Of a DNA stretch of 64,000 nt, positions 1 to 12,820 are shown piece by piece. Source of the stretch: Tetraselmis striata (lineage: Eukaryota > Chlorophyta > Chlorodendrophyceae > Chlorodendrales > Chlorodendraceae); the NCBI GenBank assembly GCA_006384855.1, contig VCJN01002586.1, positions 157,709-221,708 on the forward strand, in the 5' to 3' direction. The notes under the pieces were generated by a model. It was not told where the DNA came from. It searched no databases and saw only the letters and a list, made by a program, of their open reading frames with translations. How positions within the stretch are numbered: the stretch's first letter is position 1; every line of letters starts with the position of its first letter. The translations under genes were made by a program, and so were the position numbers.

Positions 1-3000
1 GAGTGACCTCCGGGTCCTCCAGCGCGCTGAGGTAGCCCAGGCACTTGTTCTTCAGGCTGCGGCGCGCGGAGGAGGCGGCATCGAACTTGTATGGTGTGCC
101 CGGCGGGGAGTCATTGGCGGCCAGGGCGGCGGCCAGCTCCGGACGCATGCGCGCCGCGATCTGCTTCAGCATGTAGCCGCGCACCTCGTGGAAGGCGACG
201 GGGTCGCAGGCGGGGCGCGACTCGTACAGCTCGGTCTCGGAGGGCAGGCTGATGGTGCGCGCGACAAAGGCCTTGTCGGACTTGGTATCCTGCACATTGG
301 CGGCGGGCCACAAGGCACGCACCGGCGGAGTTAGCCTGATAGCGCAGGGAGTGCTGCAATTTAATGGGTTAAGGATTAAGTGTCGAGTCGGGAAAAGCAA
401 CCAGCTTGTATGCTCAGGGTGCTAGGTAGACGCAGCTGTCCAGGCTCGGTTGGTATGAAGTCGCTAGCCAGTATTGATGTGTTCAGGGTTTTCGAGTTGA
501 AACCCTGAAAAGTCGGCCACGAACAAACATTCTCCCACGGCAAACATCGGATCGCAGAGCACAAAGGTCGCTGGAGGGAGAGGGGGGCTGAGGTTGAACG
601 GGATCGTTCAGGGGAGACACCGGAGCGGGCTGGATGGGGGGAGATGCGGGGTGGATTCAGTGTGTGTCGGGGGCGGGACCTTGAGCACAGCCTTGAACGC
701 CTCCGTGATGCGGCCCAGCAGCTCCGTTGCGTCGGTGGCGCAGCTGCAGGTGCGTTTGGGAAGGTGACGGAAAACAACGGGGTTAGAATGGTAAGGGGGG
801 GGGGGGGGGGGGGGCAGTTCTACCCAAGGGTAGGCACGAGCTTCTGACAGCCGGCGGTCAGCCTGACATGCTAGATGATGAGGTTCAATGTACTATAGTG
901 TTCTTCTTGTCATGCTACGCAATTCAATATCAGCATGTCGATCACCAAAGAGCTGCATGCATTGGGGGAGGGGGAGCTGCATAGGGCGCCGCGCACCCGA
1001 CACGGTCCTCCAGCGTCGCGCCGTTCTTGGGGTTGGTGGCGGCGTCATAAAGGTCGAGCAGGCAGAGCTTGGACAGCCGCTGCCCGGCCTCCCAGCGGTT
1101 GTAGGGATCGCTGTCGTTGGCAAGCAGGAAGATCAGGTCGTCTGCGCTCTGCCCGGGCAGTTCCATCTTGACGGGCGCACTGAAGTCGCGCAGCAGGCTC
1201 GGCACGGGCGGCGACTCCACGTTGGTGAACACAAAGGTCTCCTCGGCGGTATTGAAGCGCAGCACCGTGCTGGTGCCGAGCTCCTTGGTGGCGCCGCCGA
1301 TCTGCAGGTGTGTCACAGGGAGCACCGCGGCGAGTTAGCAGCCGCTGATGTTTTCGTACGAGTCTCGTGGAACATATACAACAGTGAAAATGATTTACAC
1401 GTGATCGAGAGGCGCTGACCTGCAGGTGGAGCGGCATGTCCTGGCCGTCGGGGCCGAGCAGTCCCATGGCGATAGGGATGAGCACCGGCTCGCCGCTGGT
1501 GGCCTGCTTGCACGCCAGGCTGTACGTCTTGTCGGCGGCAGAGTAGGTGCCTATGATGGTGAGGGACGGCGTGCCGGCCTGGCTGTACCACTTGGACAGG
1601 TCCTCCAGTGGGAAGTCGTTGGCGTTAGCCATGGCGGCGAGGAAGTCGTCGCAGGTGACCGCCTGCGCCGTGTTGGATAGGGCCATAGGGAGGCCTTCAC
1701 TCAGTGTTGCGCGTGTACGTTGTAATGTACATGTGCGCAATTATTCACGATTATATTGCTTCGTTCCCTCGCTTGGCGCGGATCAACATAGTACACCGTC
1801 AATGGCAGGGGTGTTATCAATCCTGAATACATGGTTGGAAATGCGGTGCAGTGGTAGGGATTTTTTATCTCTTGTGATATTGGAGCAGTTACAGTAATAC
1901 AATGTGCTCCGAAAGCATTTTCCTCCATAACAGGACGGTGTGCACACAATTATCTACACGGCAAGGAGACACCAGATAGCCAAAACGAATTGAAACAGAA
2001 CAGTCATGCGGCATTGGGAAATATGAAAAAAGGGGCGGTAGGTCGACGCTTTCCAAGGGCGTGAGGCAAGGATAAGCTGGGGAATGGGTGGGTGGGGGTG
2101 TGGGGGGGGGGGGGGGGTCACCTGCCCATCGTGGCGCTTAAAGTAGAGGTCCATGCCCTTGCGGAAGCCCTCCTTGCCCAGCATGGTCTGATACAGCCGG
2201 ATCACCTCCGCACCCTTCTCATAGACCGTGACCGTGTAGAAGTTCTCCATCTTCATGTAGCTATCGGGGCGCACGGGGTGCGACATCGGGCCCGCGTCCT
2301 CGCTGAACTGCGAGGTGCGCAGGCGGATGACGTCCTCGATGCGCTTCACCGGCCGCGAGTTGAGGTCCGCCGTGAACTCCTGCAAGCGGGCGTGGGCGCC
2401 ATCCACGTCGGGTATATAAGCCTAGCCTGCTTTTATCTTGAATTCTATGCAGGCGTGTGGCTGTAAGTAGTCATCCATATACGGCAGGAAAGCGCTGGGA
2501 CTGTCACTTCCCTCGCTGTCTCCACACATACATTTATACAGGCACCGACTCAATGCGGAACATCTGACTCAAATTAGGGCCCGTACAAAATATAGAGCAG
2601 TCCCTAAGGGGTTGGTTCGTTGGCCCATATTAATTGGCTCCATATTCCTGTGGTAGTCAGGAATTTTTCTCTGTGCGCAGTGTACTCATTATCAGGGAAT
2701 GTCATCCCGTATGATACAAAAACATATGTACCACACACTATCATGTGTGTCTAAATATCATGCCCTTGGCATCATGCCTTGGTATCACGGCCAAGGCGGG
2801 CCCGCAGGTCCCGCAGCACCACGGCGCAGGTATCACTTCAGGCCACCCAGCAACCTTCGGCAGGCTGCAGGCCGCACCTGGTCGCGGAACACGGTGAGCC
2901 CCTCCTTGAGCGTGAGCTGGAACCAGTCGCGGCAGGTCACGCGGTTGCCAGTCCAGTTGTGGAAGTACTCGTGGCCGACGACGCCCTCGATGCGGCTGTA

Positions 3001-5637
3001 GTCCGTGTCGGTGGCGGTGGTTGGGGACGCCAGCACCAGCCTGCACGTGCGCCGAGGGAAGTATGTCAGGATGCAGGCGACGCAAGTGGGGCTAGCCATA
3101 CGTGAAAGGGAGGGAGAGGGGGCCTGGGGGCGTGAGTCACCTGGAGTTGAAAATGTTGAGCGACTTGTTCTCCATGGCGCCTGCAGCCCACGGCAGAGGC
3201 GAGAGTGAGGGTGAGTGTTGGGTACGGCGCACGAGATTAAGCGTAACAACAAAGAGGCGGTTGAAGAGTGGATGCCTGAAAGGGGGGGGGGGGGGGGGGG
3301 GGCACCCATGTTGAAGTCGTGCACAGCCACAATGTTGAAGAGGTCAAGGTCGTACTCGAGCCCGAAGACGTCCTCGTCCCACCTGCGCCACACCTCGTCA
3401 GCTCGAGCTTGGTCAATGCCCTGGAAGGCGCAGGTTGGGAAGGGTGGGAACTAGAGTGGGAATGAGGGGGGGGTTCACTTCATGGCATGCTTGAGGCTCT
3501 CCATGGCGAAGGGGCACTTGGGTAGGTCGGCCTCCTCCACAAAGATGCGCAGCTTGACGTCGCGGCCAGAGCTGGTGGTAAAGGTGTCCTCCAGGACCTT
3601 GAGGTCGCCCGCCACCAGTGCAAACAGGTAGCACGGCTTCTTGAAGGGGTCCACCCACACAGCGTAGTGCCGGCCATCCGGCAGATCGCCGCTCTCCTTC
3701 AGGTTGCCGTTGCTGAGCATCACGGGGTGCTCCGCCTTGGAGGCCTCCATGCGCACGGTGAACTTTGACATCACGTCCGGGCGGTCCGGGAAGTATGTGA
3801 TGCGGCGGAAGCCCTCCGCCTCGCACTGGAAGCCAAGAGGGAAGCATTGAGCACGGTCAGCGCAGCGCCGTTCATTGCGACAGTGCCTCCGCTGCGCACC
3901 AGTGCGCAGCCGGAGCCTCCGCTGCGCACCAGTGCGCAGCCGGAAAGGCATCCTCCAAAGCCAGGGGCCATGGTTCAACTGGGCCCCTCCCCAGGAAACA
4001 AGCCTTCCCCTATCCAGATGAGCAGAGGGGTGAGTGGATGGCCTATCATGTACTTATGCATTAAGATATATAAAACATCGCGTATCTAATGGCTTATCTA
4101 GGGCTCATCTACGTTTGATACGCCCCCCCTCCCTTGCTGCCTCAATTCCTGCTCTCCTGCTGGGGCGGTAAGCGGCACATGTTAACCCCATCTCACGCCT
4201 GAACTACGATAGATCCATCCCAAAGTAGGCAGGCAGCGTAGTTGAGCCAATTGAGCCAGTTTGGACCACATTTTTGGACCCCCCCCCCCCCCCCCCCCCG
4301 CCTCTCCCCCCCTCCGGGGTGTTTATCTGTCCCTGGCAGCTACCACCAAGGTCCCCGCTGCCGTGCACCACTCTCCGACGCAGGGGGAAGGCGGGCAGCA
4401 ATATGCTGCAGCGATGGGCCATCAATGGCGGCTAGACGGCGGCTGCTGGGTCATATGTTGAGCAGGCGCTTGTATGAGGTGACACAAGCAACTAACAAGT
4501 GTGGCACCGAACCCCTCCCCCCCTTAATTCCCCCTTCCTTACATACACCGTGATAGAATATCAATTAAAAGTTTAGTACTACTACAGGTGCCGACACACC
4601 TATTAAAACCACTACTATGGGCCTCAAATATGCTCTACAGTGTCATATGAGAGGAAATATGCTCTACAGTGTCATTCACAGTGCGTCTCATTCAACACCG
4701 ACAGTTAATACATCATGAATTGACATTAATACCATATCCACATGTATAGGTATTAAAGAATACAGTGTTATATGCATGTACCAGAAAGGACGTGCAGGTG
4801 ATGAACACGGGATGCGCCCTCTGGCGGCACCCACCTGCGTGCAGAAGTTGCCGGACGACTTGTACAGCCCCTCGCACGCGGTGTTCTCATGCGGCTTGAT
4901 GTCAACCGACACCTCCAGCTCAAACTCCCCAGCCGGCAGGCCGTTCAGCAGCAGCTTCCTGTCCGACACCTCGTATGACGCTGCAGTGGTGGCAGCGGCG
5001 GCGGCATCAGGGGCGGCCCCATTGGTGTCGGCCGCGCTAGCAGATGACAGCCGCAACTGGGCGCGGGTTGATGGTGGATCGGGCTGGGGGACACACCGGC
5101 ATCCACCTCCTTGCCGTCCACCTTAATTGAGTTCAGCTTGAGCTCCATGCCTGATCAAGCAGCCACAAGGGGACGCTCAGGCAGCCAGAGAGTTCCCATG
5201 GCAGGAAAAGGGGGGGGGGGGGGGGGCGAGGAAGCGCGGGCGCGTAGGAGTGCGGGGGGGGGGGGGGGGGGGGGGGCACCGTCCAACTCCATGGTGGGGG
5301 CGCTGCCGTCATGGTTGGGCGCCACGCTGAACTTGCTGATCACGGTGGTGGACTCCTCGCCCAGCTCAAACTTGAGGTCCACCTGAGACACGGAGACAGC
5401 CACTCCCTCGGATATGCCCCGCCCTGCCCCCTGCCGAATCTCCCCCACCCTCCCGCACCCCTCCGAGTCGATGCCCAGCATGAGGACCCCGCCGCTTACT
5501 TTCCCCCACCAAGCACAGCGCTGTGGAGGTTTACCGCGCACCTGCTTAAGCTCATACGGGTACGGCTTGTAGTCCTTGCGGTACACTGTCACGGGGCCGG
5601 TCTCCGTAGTGGTGGTCATCTGCGCCACAACAAGCAT
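1..5637 (-). CDS. pepN: PepN-type M1 alanyl aminopeptidase (3' end outside window)
   Basis: Zinc metallopeptidase that removes N-terminal residues from peptides. The pieces match bacterial PepN in order. Exons read on the minus strand: N-terminal beta domain (about 5,544-5,619; 5,271-5,383; 5,095-5,148; 4,837-5,057), then about 3,477-3,827 and 3,303-3,421. A mini-exon at about 3,142-3,182 carries the GAMEN substrate motif. An exon at about 2,876-3,045 carries [17 protein letters not shown], the HExxH zinc site with its downstream Glu within LKEG. Later exons lie at 2,120-2,386, 1,422-1,658, 998-1,304, 681-744 and 1-289. Donors are mostly GTGCG or GTGAC. The last third of the protein lies beyond position 1. 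The start is uncertain: the ATG at 5,619 directly follows a possible acceptor (GCGCAG), and an in-frame ATG lies at 5,637. An upstream exon at about 6,336-6,543 would read like a plastid transit peptide (Ser/Arg/Ala-rich), but its phase does not join directly. Confidence 0.9.
3884..3943. repeat. Two-copy 30-bp tandem repeat with internal palindrome
   Basis: Two near-identical 30-bp units lie in a PepN intron. Each contains the dyad GCTGCGCACCAGTGCGCAGC, able to form a perfect 8-bp-stem hairpin. No function is assigned. Confidence 0.7.
4625..4675. repeat. Short duplicated segment in PepN intron
   Basis: The 20-mer AATATGCTCTACAGTGTCAT occurs twice, 30 bp apart. It lies in the intron sequence of the aminopeptidase gene and is probably a local duplication. 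Confidence 0.6.
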
Positions 5638-7330
5638 TGTTTCAACAGGTCGAGGGGGGGAGGGGCGCTGGATGAGTGTGCAGGTGGGTGAAAAAGAATG
5701 AGTGAGAAGGGAGCGTGAAAGGGAAGAAGGGGCGGAAGGGGGAGGGGGCATGACGGCGTGACGGTGGGACTTAAAAAGTATACGACTCTCGCCGCAGTCG
5801 ACTCCAATCCGCCACACACATCCGCCCAGCTTCGCTGAGCCTCGCCCGCCATTCTGATCCCCCCAACCCCGCCCCACCCGGCTAAGCGCGCCCTGACGCT
5901 GTGCGGAGCGTTCTCCCAGTGCCCTTGAAAAACATGCAGGCGAATTGCCTGGCAACGCAGCATGTAGCCAGGGGAAAGAGGGGAAACGACGAGCTTCTTT
6001 CGGGCGGGATTACCGTGCGGACGCTGGCGGCGAGGGAGGCGGTGCAGGGAGCGGGTCCGCGAAGCCTCTGGGCACGAGGTCCTGCGAGGGAGAGGGAACC
6101 GCAATGTTATGTGAGTTATTTGCGCATGCGGCAGTCTCCGCCGCGCAACGGCCCGCCGCGCTCGTACTGCCGGCGTTGCGGGTCGGCGCAGCGCCAGATC
6201 GCGGACGGGCGAGATTTCCTGATCGAGATCGCCGAGGCTTAGGCTGCGCCGCCCCGCGCGCAAGTGCACGCGGGCGGGGACCAGGCGCCCGGGGGGGCGG
6301 AGGATAAAACTGCTTACGGCGGAGGGTGGGGTCACCTTCGGCAGAGGCGGCGGCGGCGGCGCTTCCGAGCTGGAAGGCGTTGCTACGAGGGGAATATGAA
6401 GTGGCGGCGACTCGGCGGGTGGCTCCGCGCAGGAGGGACGCGCCGCGCAGCAGGGAAGCCGTTGTGCGGGGTCGAGGCGCCGCGGCTCGCGGTGCCGGGC
6501 TGGGGAAGCAAAATGCAGAGGTGGTGGGCGGCTGCGATGGCATACGGAGGGGATCGGGGACTGGGCGGGAAGCGTGTGGGTGGGTTGCTACGTTGCTACC
6601 TGTATATGGTGGTCGATGGTCGCTACTTGTTTCCGAGACGGTACCTCCCGCGTGCCATCGCAGCAGAGTCGCCGGCGAACCCACCCAACCAAAAAGAATT
6701 ATTAACCCACCCGCTGCTGGCCAAGCAGTAGCGGGAACGGCCGCGTGACGCTGCATCGTCATCAGATCATCCACGACAGTAGCATCAGAACGCACCCCCG
6801 CCAGCATCGTCATCGCCCGCGCATGTAGCGACTAATATGTAGAAGGATCATGTATCGTCTGGATTTCTGTGTGGATTTCTTGAATGTTGCGTCTACGGGT
6901 AGCACAGCATGTAATCACACATGTACAGTAGTATCGACATCAGCAGCGCAGCAGCAATAACCTGTAGCCAACAGACAGGCGCTGATCTAATAAATAATCC
7001 TATTAAAAGCAAGTAGCCTAGGATGCTCGTCGCGCACGAATATAATTGCCTAAATCCTAAATCATTGAATAAATCGTTTATTATGCTGATATATTCCGTA
7101 ATACATTCTTCAGTGATCGGCACTCCCATTTTTAAAAGGTTTTGGGCAGGCGCACAGCCGTGCACCGGCCCGCCCGCCTGGACCGCCGCGCCGCCACTGC
7201 CTCAACTGCGAACACGAGCGCTGGTAACCTTGCAGGTATCGTCAACACTGCCCGCCGACAGAGCAACCCGCAGGCTCCCTCTCAACACAAACGCTCGCGC
7301 GTTGCTCCTGCACCCCACTGACAGCCCCAA
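5638..7330. other. Intergenic region between divergent genes
   Basis: This holds the 5' regions of the minus-strand aminopeptidase and the plus-strand CGL160-like gene. The GC-rich part (5,900-6,550) can be read on the minus strand as a possible transit-peptide exon (ATG at 6,543) for the aminopeptidase, but I could not connect it in phase. The stretch 6,820-7,150 is AT-rich and looks non-coding, a candidate shared promoter. Confidence 0.4.
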
Positions 7331-7873
7331 GTGCCTGGCGTCACCGCAGTGGTGGATTCGACCGCGAGATCCCACATAGCCCGACGTTGCGTCCTGCCGA
7401 CGCCAGGCGCAGGTTCATCGCGGGTAAGCGAGATGCCGACCGCTACTGCGCAGGGCGCCGTCGTCGTGCGGTGCGTCCCACTTATTGCTTGGAGGCTTTG
7501 GGGTATTTCTGATTATTTCTGATGGGGTGAGACGCCCATCTGACTGTGGTCTCCCCGCTTCCACTCCAGCTTTGCGGCGCTTCATCAGGCGCGGTGGCGG
7601 GCATCGCCCCGAGCGCGCCCCGCAAGCGTCGCTGTCCGGCAGCCGTCGCGGGCGGTTCGGGTCGGCCGCGCAGGGGCTGGCGGCGGCCCACTGCGCGCAG
7701 CGCCCGAGGCGGGCTTCCCCGATGCAGAGGCCGAGGCCCAGTACTACGCCAACTACCAAATATGGCTGGAGAACACACAGCGCGACGGCGCTGAGGTGCG
7801 AGCGGCTGGCGCAGCTTCCGGGCTGTCACTCCGCATACTTTCCATGTGGCTACCTGTTCCGATGCCAACAAAG

Positions 7874-7916
<43 letters not shown>

Positions 7917-8909
7917 CCCCTCCCCAACCCTGCCCCAGGCCTATGAGAAACTCAAGACTACGCTGCTGAAGCGCACGCAGCGCGGCGGCACCTTCCTGAC
8001 GCTCTACATATTCCTTATTGTTAACTCGCCGGTGCGGCGCCATAACACCCATCCGCCCCCTGAGCCCAGCCAACCTCATCGCCTTGATCGCATATTACCC
8101 CCCCCCCCCTCCCCTGACATCCTCCGCTCCGCCTCTGTGAATCCTGTCCAGGCTGCACTCTGCACGATGCTGGGCGCGGCGGGCAGCTACCTGTACCTGT
8201 GGCTGCTCATCAAGGATGTGGACGGAAGGGACGTGGAGGATGGAGCCAGCACGCGGGTGCTGGATGCGGAAGAGGTATGGGCCATGGGGCGGGCGCGAGC
8301 GGAGGACTTCTGGGAGCAGGCCAAGCGAGTGCCCATTGAGGACGCAGCAGTGCTTGCCAAAGCCCATGAGATGCGTCTGTACGCTGAACTGGTGGCTTGG
8401 GAGGGCACCTTATGTGATGGCGGCTGTCACAGGTGGAGTCGCCAGTGGGTCGCTTTGTATCCAAGGCGATGGCGGGCTATCGGGAGTCGCTGAAGCCAAG
8501 GCTGCTGGTGCCTGCAATGCTGGCTGGCGGCTGCTGGTGAGCGCCCAGTCCACAGCTGTCACAGGGCGTCATGTCCGGAGCAGAGGCAGCACCGGCTGGT
8601 TTCCGGAGGGCATCGCCGTGACGGCCCTCAATGCAGCCTACCCTAGGGTCTCACCGGCTGGCTGCCTCTGCCGCTCACAGGCTGTACAACCACGGCGCGG
8701 AGCCGAGCGCGCAGCTGGGCCTGGTGGAGGAGGGCTGCCTCGTGCTGGGATTTGCCTCCTACAAGCTCGCGCTGGCTGGCGAGATCTGGGAGTCGCTCAA
8801 GCCGCGGCCAAAGACGGCAGAGGAGATCGCGCGCGAGTCGCGGCCGATGCTGCCGCAGGTCGAGGATGTGGAGGATGTGCGGCCCGATCTCAAGGACGAG
8901 CGCTTTTAG
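7331..8909 (+). CDS. CGL160: CGL160-like chloroplast ATP synthase assembly factor
   Basis: CGL160 proteins are thylakoid membrane factors that assist chloroplast CF1Fo ATP synthase assembly and have an AtpI-like membrane domain. Exons read: a possible transit-peptide exon from ATG 7,331; 7,569-7,793, Arg/Ala-rich then an acidic YYANYQIWLENT motif; 7,942-8,030, beginning YEKLKTTL; 8,151 to about 8,274; about 8,433-8,536; and 8,682-8,909, ending DLKDERF-stop. Four hydrophobic segments are visible (LTLYIFLIV; MLGAAGSYLYLWLLI; PRLLVPAMLAGGW; LVLGFASYKLALAGE). The PRLLVP...YN...LVLGFASYK stretch resembles the C-terminus of plant CGL160. Poly-C tracts lie in the introns at 7,875-7,915 and 8,099-8,109. 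The family call rests on recalled similarity; the first exon is the weakest part. Confidence 0.6.
7875..7915 (+). repeat. 41-nt poly-C tract in intron
   Basis: An uninterrupted run of 41 C is followed by a C/T-rich stretch ending in a CAG acceptor at 7,941. It forms an extreme polypyrimidine tract of the CGL160-like gene. Confidence 0.9.
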
Positions 8910-10060
8910 CTTATGGGGCGCGTGAGCGCCGGAAGTAGACAACAATGCCCACTTGTTGAGTATTGCGGTGGTTAGAGGGGCAGCATGCGGGAGGCACAGA
9001 AAGCAAAAGAGCGAGGGGCGGGAGGGCACATGTACCTGATATATCCCGTCTCGACACCAGGATTACGGAGTCGACCATGTATGCGAGCTGTGGGGTGGCA
9101 ACAGGTACGGAAGGGTACGGGGAAGGACGTAAGGAGAGTGCTTGGTTGGATGGCGGTGCCTGTTCCATCGTCCATTCATCACCTCTCATCAACGGTTTCA
9201 GCACAACGAGCCTGTTGGGACCCGAAACCACAGAGTATAGGATATACTAGCGCGCAGGTGGCAAAAAAACTGAACGGTGTCTGGCCGTGATTTGCCACCC
9301 TTCTAGCGTTTCCTACTATACCCCGCTATTAATATGTGGAGTCTAGTGTCCTTCTTTTGTTGCTTAAATTCCATCGTAACCGACAGGTGCATTACTAAGG
9401 ATTATGTTGTAATCATCCAGCATGTCTACATTACCACAATTATATATTTGTACAGAGTCGTAGATGTTCTGGCTCTAACCGTGTTTGTGTTGGTGACTGA
9501 ACTGTCACAGTACTGGTACCTGCACTGCTGATTAGTGATTGCAGGTAGGGGCACTAGTACCCGGGTACACCCCAGCCCAATTAACCTTAATACTCGAGTA
9601 CGGGTACTACCGGCCAGTATCACCCCGCAATATTGTCTGGTCGCAGTCGTACGCCGCGTGCGTGATGATAACAACGCGAAGTACTCATTGATGTAATCTT
9701 ATCGTTGTGCATCGGTACGCATTCCTGTACCGTTTTCTAATTTCATGCACTACACGTGTGTTTCTTCCTAACATATGGGCAATACAAATGCAAACAATGC
9801 ACATACCAAATCCTGAATCGATTCGCAATACCACTAAAATACACCTGTCAGATTTTCCTTCAAGAAAAGGCAAATTGTCAAGATAGTTTTATTATATTCC
9901 ATTCTAATTGCCGACCTTCTATCCTAATAGAGCGGTTAGTCTGGACAAGGTTGGGCGACCCACCAAACCGCGCAGCTGTAGGTTTCCTCCAAAGTCCCCC
10001 CCCCCCCCCCCGCCCCGCCCCCCTTCCCTTATGATAGCGGACTAGAGGATAAGCAGCACG
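8910..10060. other. Intergenic, no gene seen
   Basis: 3' flanks of two convergent genes. No ORF has recognisable content. The segment 9,500-9,640 is rich in short GTAC-type palindromes (GGTACC, CCCGGGTAC, ACGGGTAC). A poly-C run lies at about 9,997-10,010. Confidence 0.5.
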
Positions 10061-10066
10061 TGCCTG

Positions 10067-10071
10067 TTACA
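10067..10071 (-). terminator. Putative poly(A) signal TGTAA of eIF2B alpha gene
   Basis: TGTAA on the minus strand lies about 45 nt downstream of the eIF2B alpha stop codon. TGTAA is the usual poly(A) signal of chlorophycean nuclear genes. Confidence 0.45.
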
Positions 10072-10116
10072 CGCACGGCAGCGCTAATGGCAGGAGACTA
10101 GAGCGGCAGGCGGCGG

Positions 10117-10847
10117 CTACAGATAGAGCTGGATGAGCTCGTCGCTGACGGCGGCGGGCGTGAGCACGCCGAGGTCGGTGAAGAGCAGCTTGATGTAGGA
10201 GGGCGGGGTGTAGTCGGCGGAGGGGTTGTCGATGAGCGTCGTCTTGGGCAGCAGCGGTCCGAAGTCCACGTGCTTGGGGTCCATCGGGTAGTCGCGCTGG
10301 TTGAGCGGGTAGAGCCGCGCAAACTTGTAGCTCTCCGCCGCCACGTAGAAGGGCTTGTTGAGCGCGGCGGCACACAGCGAGATCTGGTACGTGCCCAGCT
10401 TGTTTATTATGCCGCCGCTCTCCACCACTCTGCCGGATTGGCCCGCAACGCAAAGAGTGACAGTCGTCAGGCCCGGACATACACCAACAAGGCACTCAGC
10501 GAATCCAGGTCAACCATTACAAGCTCTGGACGCCCAGTTCAGCTCTTGGGTATACATTCCTATACATACAGCTGCCGGGATACCAGATGACGCACACGGT
10601 TGCCAACGGGGTGCGGAGAAACTCATCCGTAAGAAAATGCCCATCTTTCACAGCCTCTATTCAAACGAACTACTACCATAATTGGTGCGAACTTAAGAAC
10701 ACGCCATCAGACGACCCTGAAAAGTCTCGAGCACTATACACTGCTCTCTCACTGCCCCGCTGGCATCCGTATATAGCTATGCTTATTTCTGCTTGTTTTC
10801 CTTGAGCTCTCTGAAACTATGAAGTATCATGAAGTGGCTTCCTCAGC

Positions 10848-10913
<66 letters not shown>

Positions 10914-12410
10914 AAAGAACGTCTCATGAAGGAATCAGAATTGAGTGTGCGTTTACTTCATGCCACAGACACGTACATGCACGATATTTCTTATGAGAGG
11001 GAGAGATTGATTCACACACAAGCTGCAGAACGCTAAAGGGCATCATAACTGCAGTACAGTATTAAGCCCCATGAAGGGATGATCTGTCTTTATTTTCTAC
11101 AGAGGGGTCAAACGTGAGAGACGTCTGAGACCAAGCATAGTATTGCCAAAGCTGAGGACATGGACCCCGGCAGCTGCACCTGGCTCGCATGCGGATTTGC
11201 TCAGCCTCTTGGACCATTGGGATGCCAGATTATGTGAATGGGGAGAGGAGGGGGAAGGAGTGGGGGGGGGGGGGGGGGAGGGGGTTCCTGGGCGGCGCAC
11301 CCCTCAGCGCCCATGAGCACCATGTCCACGCGCTCCATGATGTACGCCACGCCCGAGTCCAGCACAATCGTGACAGGCACGCCCAGCTTCTCCAGCTGCC
11401 GGGCCATATTGATGCCCGTGCTGTCAGGCCGGCCCTCTGTCACGATGACGCTGAACTGAGTACCCTGCGGGACGCCAGCCAGGAAGGGAAACAGTGAAAA
11501 GGGGGGGGGGGGGGGGGGGGGGGAGGGGTGTAGCAAGTCAGAGCTATCATCACCAAGCAATGAAACATGTAGCCATTATTTCCCTGGGAAGAGTGTAAGG
11601 GAGGGGCGGAGGGAGGGGCACCTTGGACACGCAGCGCTGCAGCAGCGTGAACACCACGCGGCTGAAGCCGTGGCAGAGTACGGTCATGTTGGGCAGGATG
11701 AAGCGGCCGCCGAGCTCGGCGATTGTCTGCCGCGCCCGTACAGACGTCTCCGTGAACTGGTTGCCGCGCTCGATCAGCCGCTCCTGCGGGAGGCAACAGG
11801 TAACGTGTCAAGAAGGGGCCCTGGCTGCCCATGCAAGCACTCCCTGCTGACCTTCCTCACGGCCACCCATGCGCACTGATAGCCAGGACTGACAACAATC
11901 CCCATCAGCTGCGGGACTCAGGGGCCTGTTAAGGCGGCAGCCAGTCCCCGCACAGTGGTTCATCTTGCAGCCGCGCTTCACCTTGCATACGTCAAAGTTC
12001 TCGCTCTCCAGGGAGTGCGCGGCGGTGCGGGTGACAAAACGCAGGAAGAGCTCGCAGCCGGCCTGCAGCGAGATGGCGGTGGGATTACAACGCGTCAGGC
12101 TGTTGGCGGCGTCCCGCAGCTCGCGCTCCAGCCCCATCATCGTCGCCGCTTCACTCTTCTTCATCACCGCCGTCAGCGCCTGGTGGGGAGATGTCGGTTG
12201 GAGCGGGAGTCAGGTCATGCCTGCGAAGCTGTAAGATTGCGGCAGGCCCGGCTGGCGGGGGAAGGGCGCGCCTTGATGGCGGAAACAGCGACAGCCATGT
12301 CGGGGCTGCGCATCAGCGCCTCATGGAACTCTTTCACAACGACCGAGTCGCTGCTGATGCCTGCCATTGCTACAGGCGTTTCAGAAACACAGGCAGGGTT
12401 ATTTTGGGGG

Positions 12411-12443
<33 letters not shown>

Positions 12444-12820
12444 GCGCCCTCACCGGTGTAGAAGGTGGAGCCGCCAGAGGCGACGCCTTCATTAGGATTG
12501 TGGAAGGCGCTGGGGCCCAGGGTGCGCCCGGAGATGATGGGCACCGGGAAGGCAGGATTCCCGGCGTTGCCGTAGCCTCGATCCGCCGGAGATTTCTCTG
12601 CGCGCCGTGAAGGGAGATGGGGAGTGGTGTGGGCAACAGGATGGGTGGTGCATGGAGTCAAGAAAAGGATTATTACCTCAGCGGACTCGGACTCCGACTC
12701 CGCACAGGGGAAAGTCCAGCAGCACAGGCAGGGCGGCTACCGGGAAAGGTAAGAATGGAGGGAGGGTTACTGACGTGTTTCGCCGCTGCTAATCAGCGAA
12801 GAGATGCTGCGCTGGTGCAT
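10117..12820 (-). CDS. EIF2B1: Translation initiation factor eIF2B subunit alpha
   Basis: Regulatory subunit of the cytosolic eIF2B complex, the guanine nucleotide exchange factor for eIF2. Similarity to human eIF2B alpha is clear along the protein: an N-terminal helical part ([15 protein letters not shown]..., ELFLRFVTR), the [14 protein letters not shown] strand, the [19 protein letters not shown] helix, GAEG joined to [31 protein letters not shown], and the C-terminus [19 protein letters not shown] ending at 10,117. The GAEG/VVES junction splices in phase (donor near 11,305, acceptor near 10,430). The start at 12,820 is inferred: a short exon with donor GTCAGT joins in phase to an exon at about 12,461-12,606. 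The resulting N-terminal extension of about 65 residues is absent from human eIF2B alpha. Several introns carry poly-C tracts, and the last intron carries an AC microsatellite. Confidence 0.9.
10849..10911. repeat. (AC)n microsatellite
   Basis: About 31 AC units lie in the long last intron of the eIF2B alpha gene. Confidence 0.95.

Noticed and set aside
5155..5955. 266-codon minus-strand ORF with long proline runs
   Set aside because: It runs through intron poly-C tracts translated as proline; only the short PepN exons inside it are real.
7753..8079. Gly-rich 108-codon minus-strand ORF
   Set aside because: Antisense shadow of the CGL160-like gene; the glycines come from the poly-C tract.
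11955..12461. 168-codon plus-strand ORF
   Set aside because: Antisense to eIF2B alpha exons with clear family similarity on the other strand.
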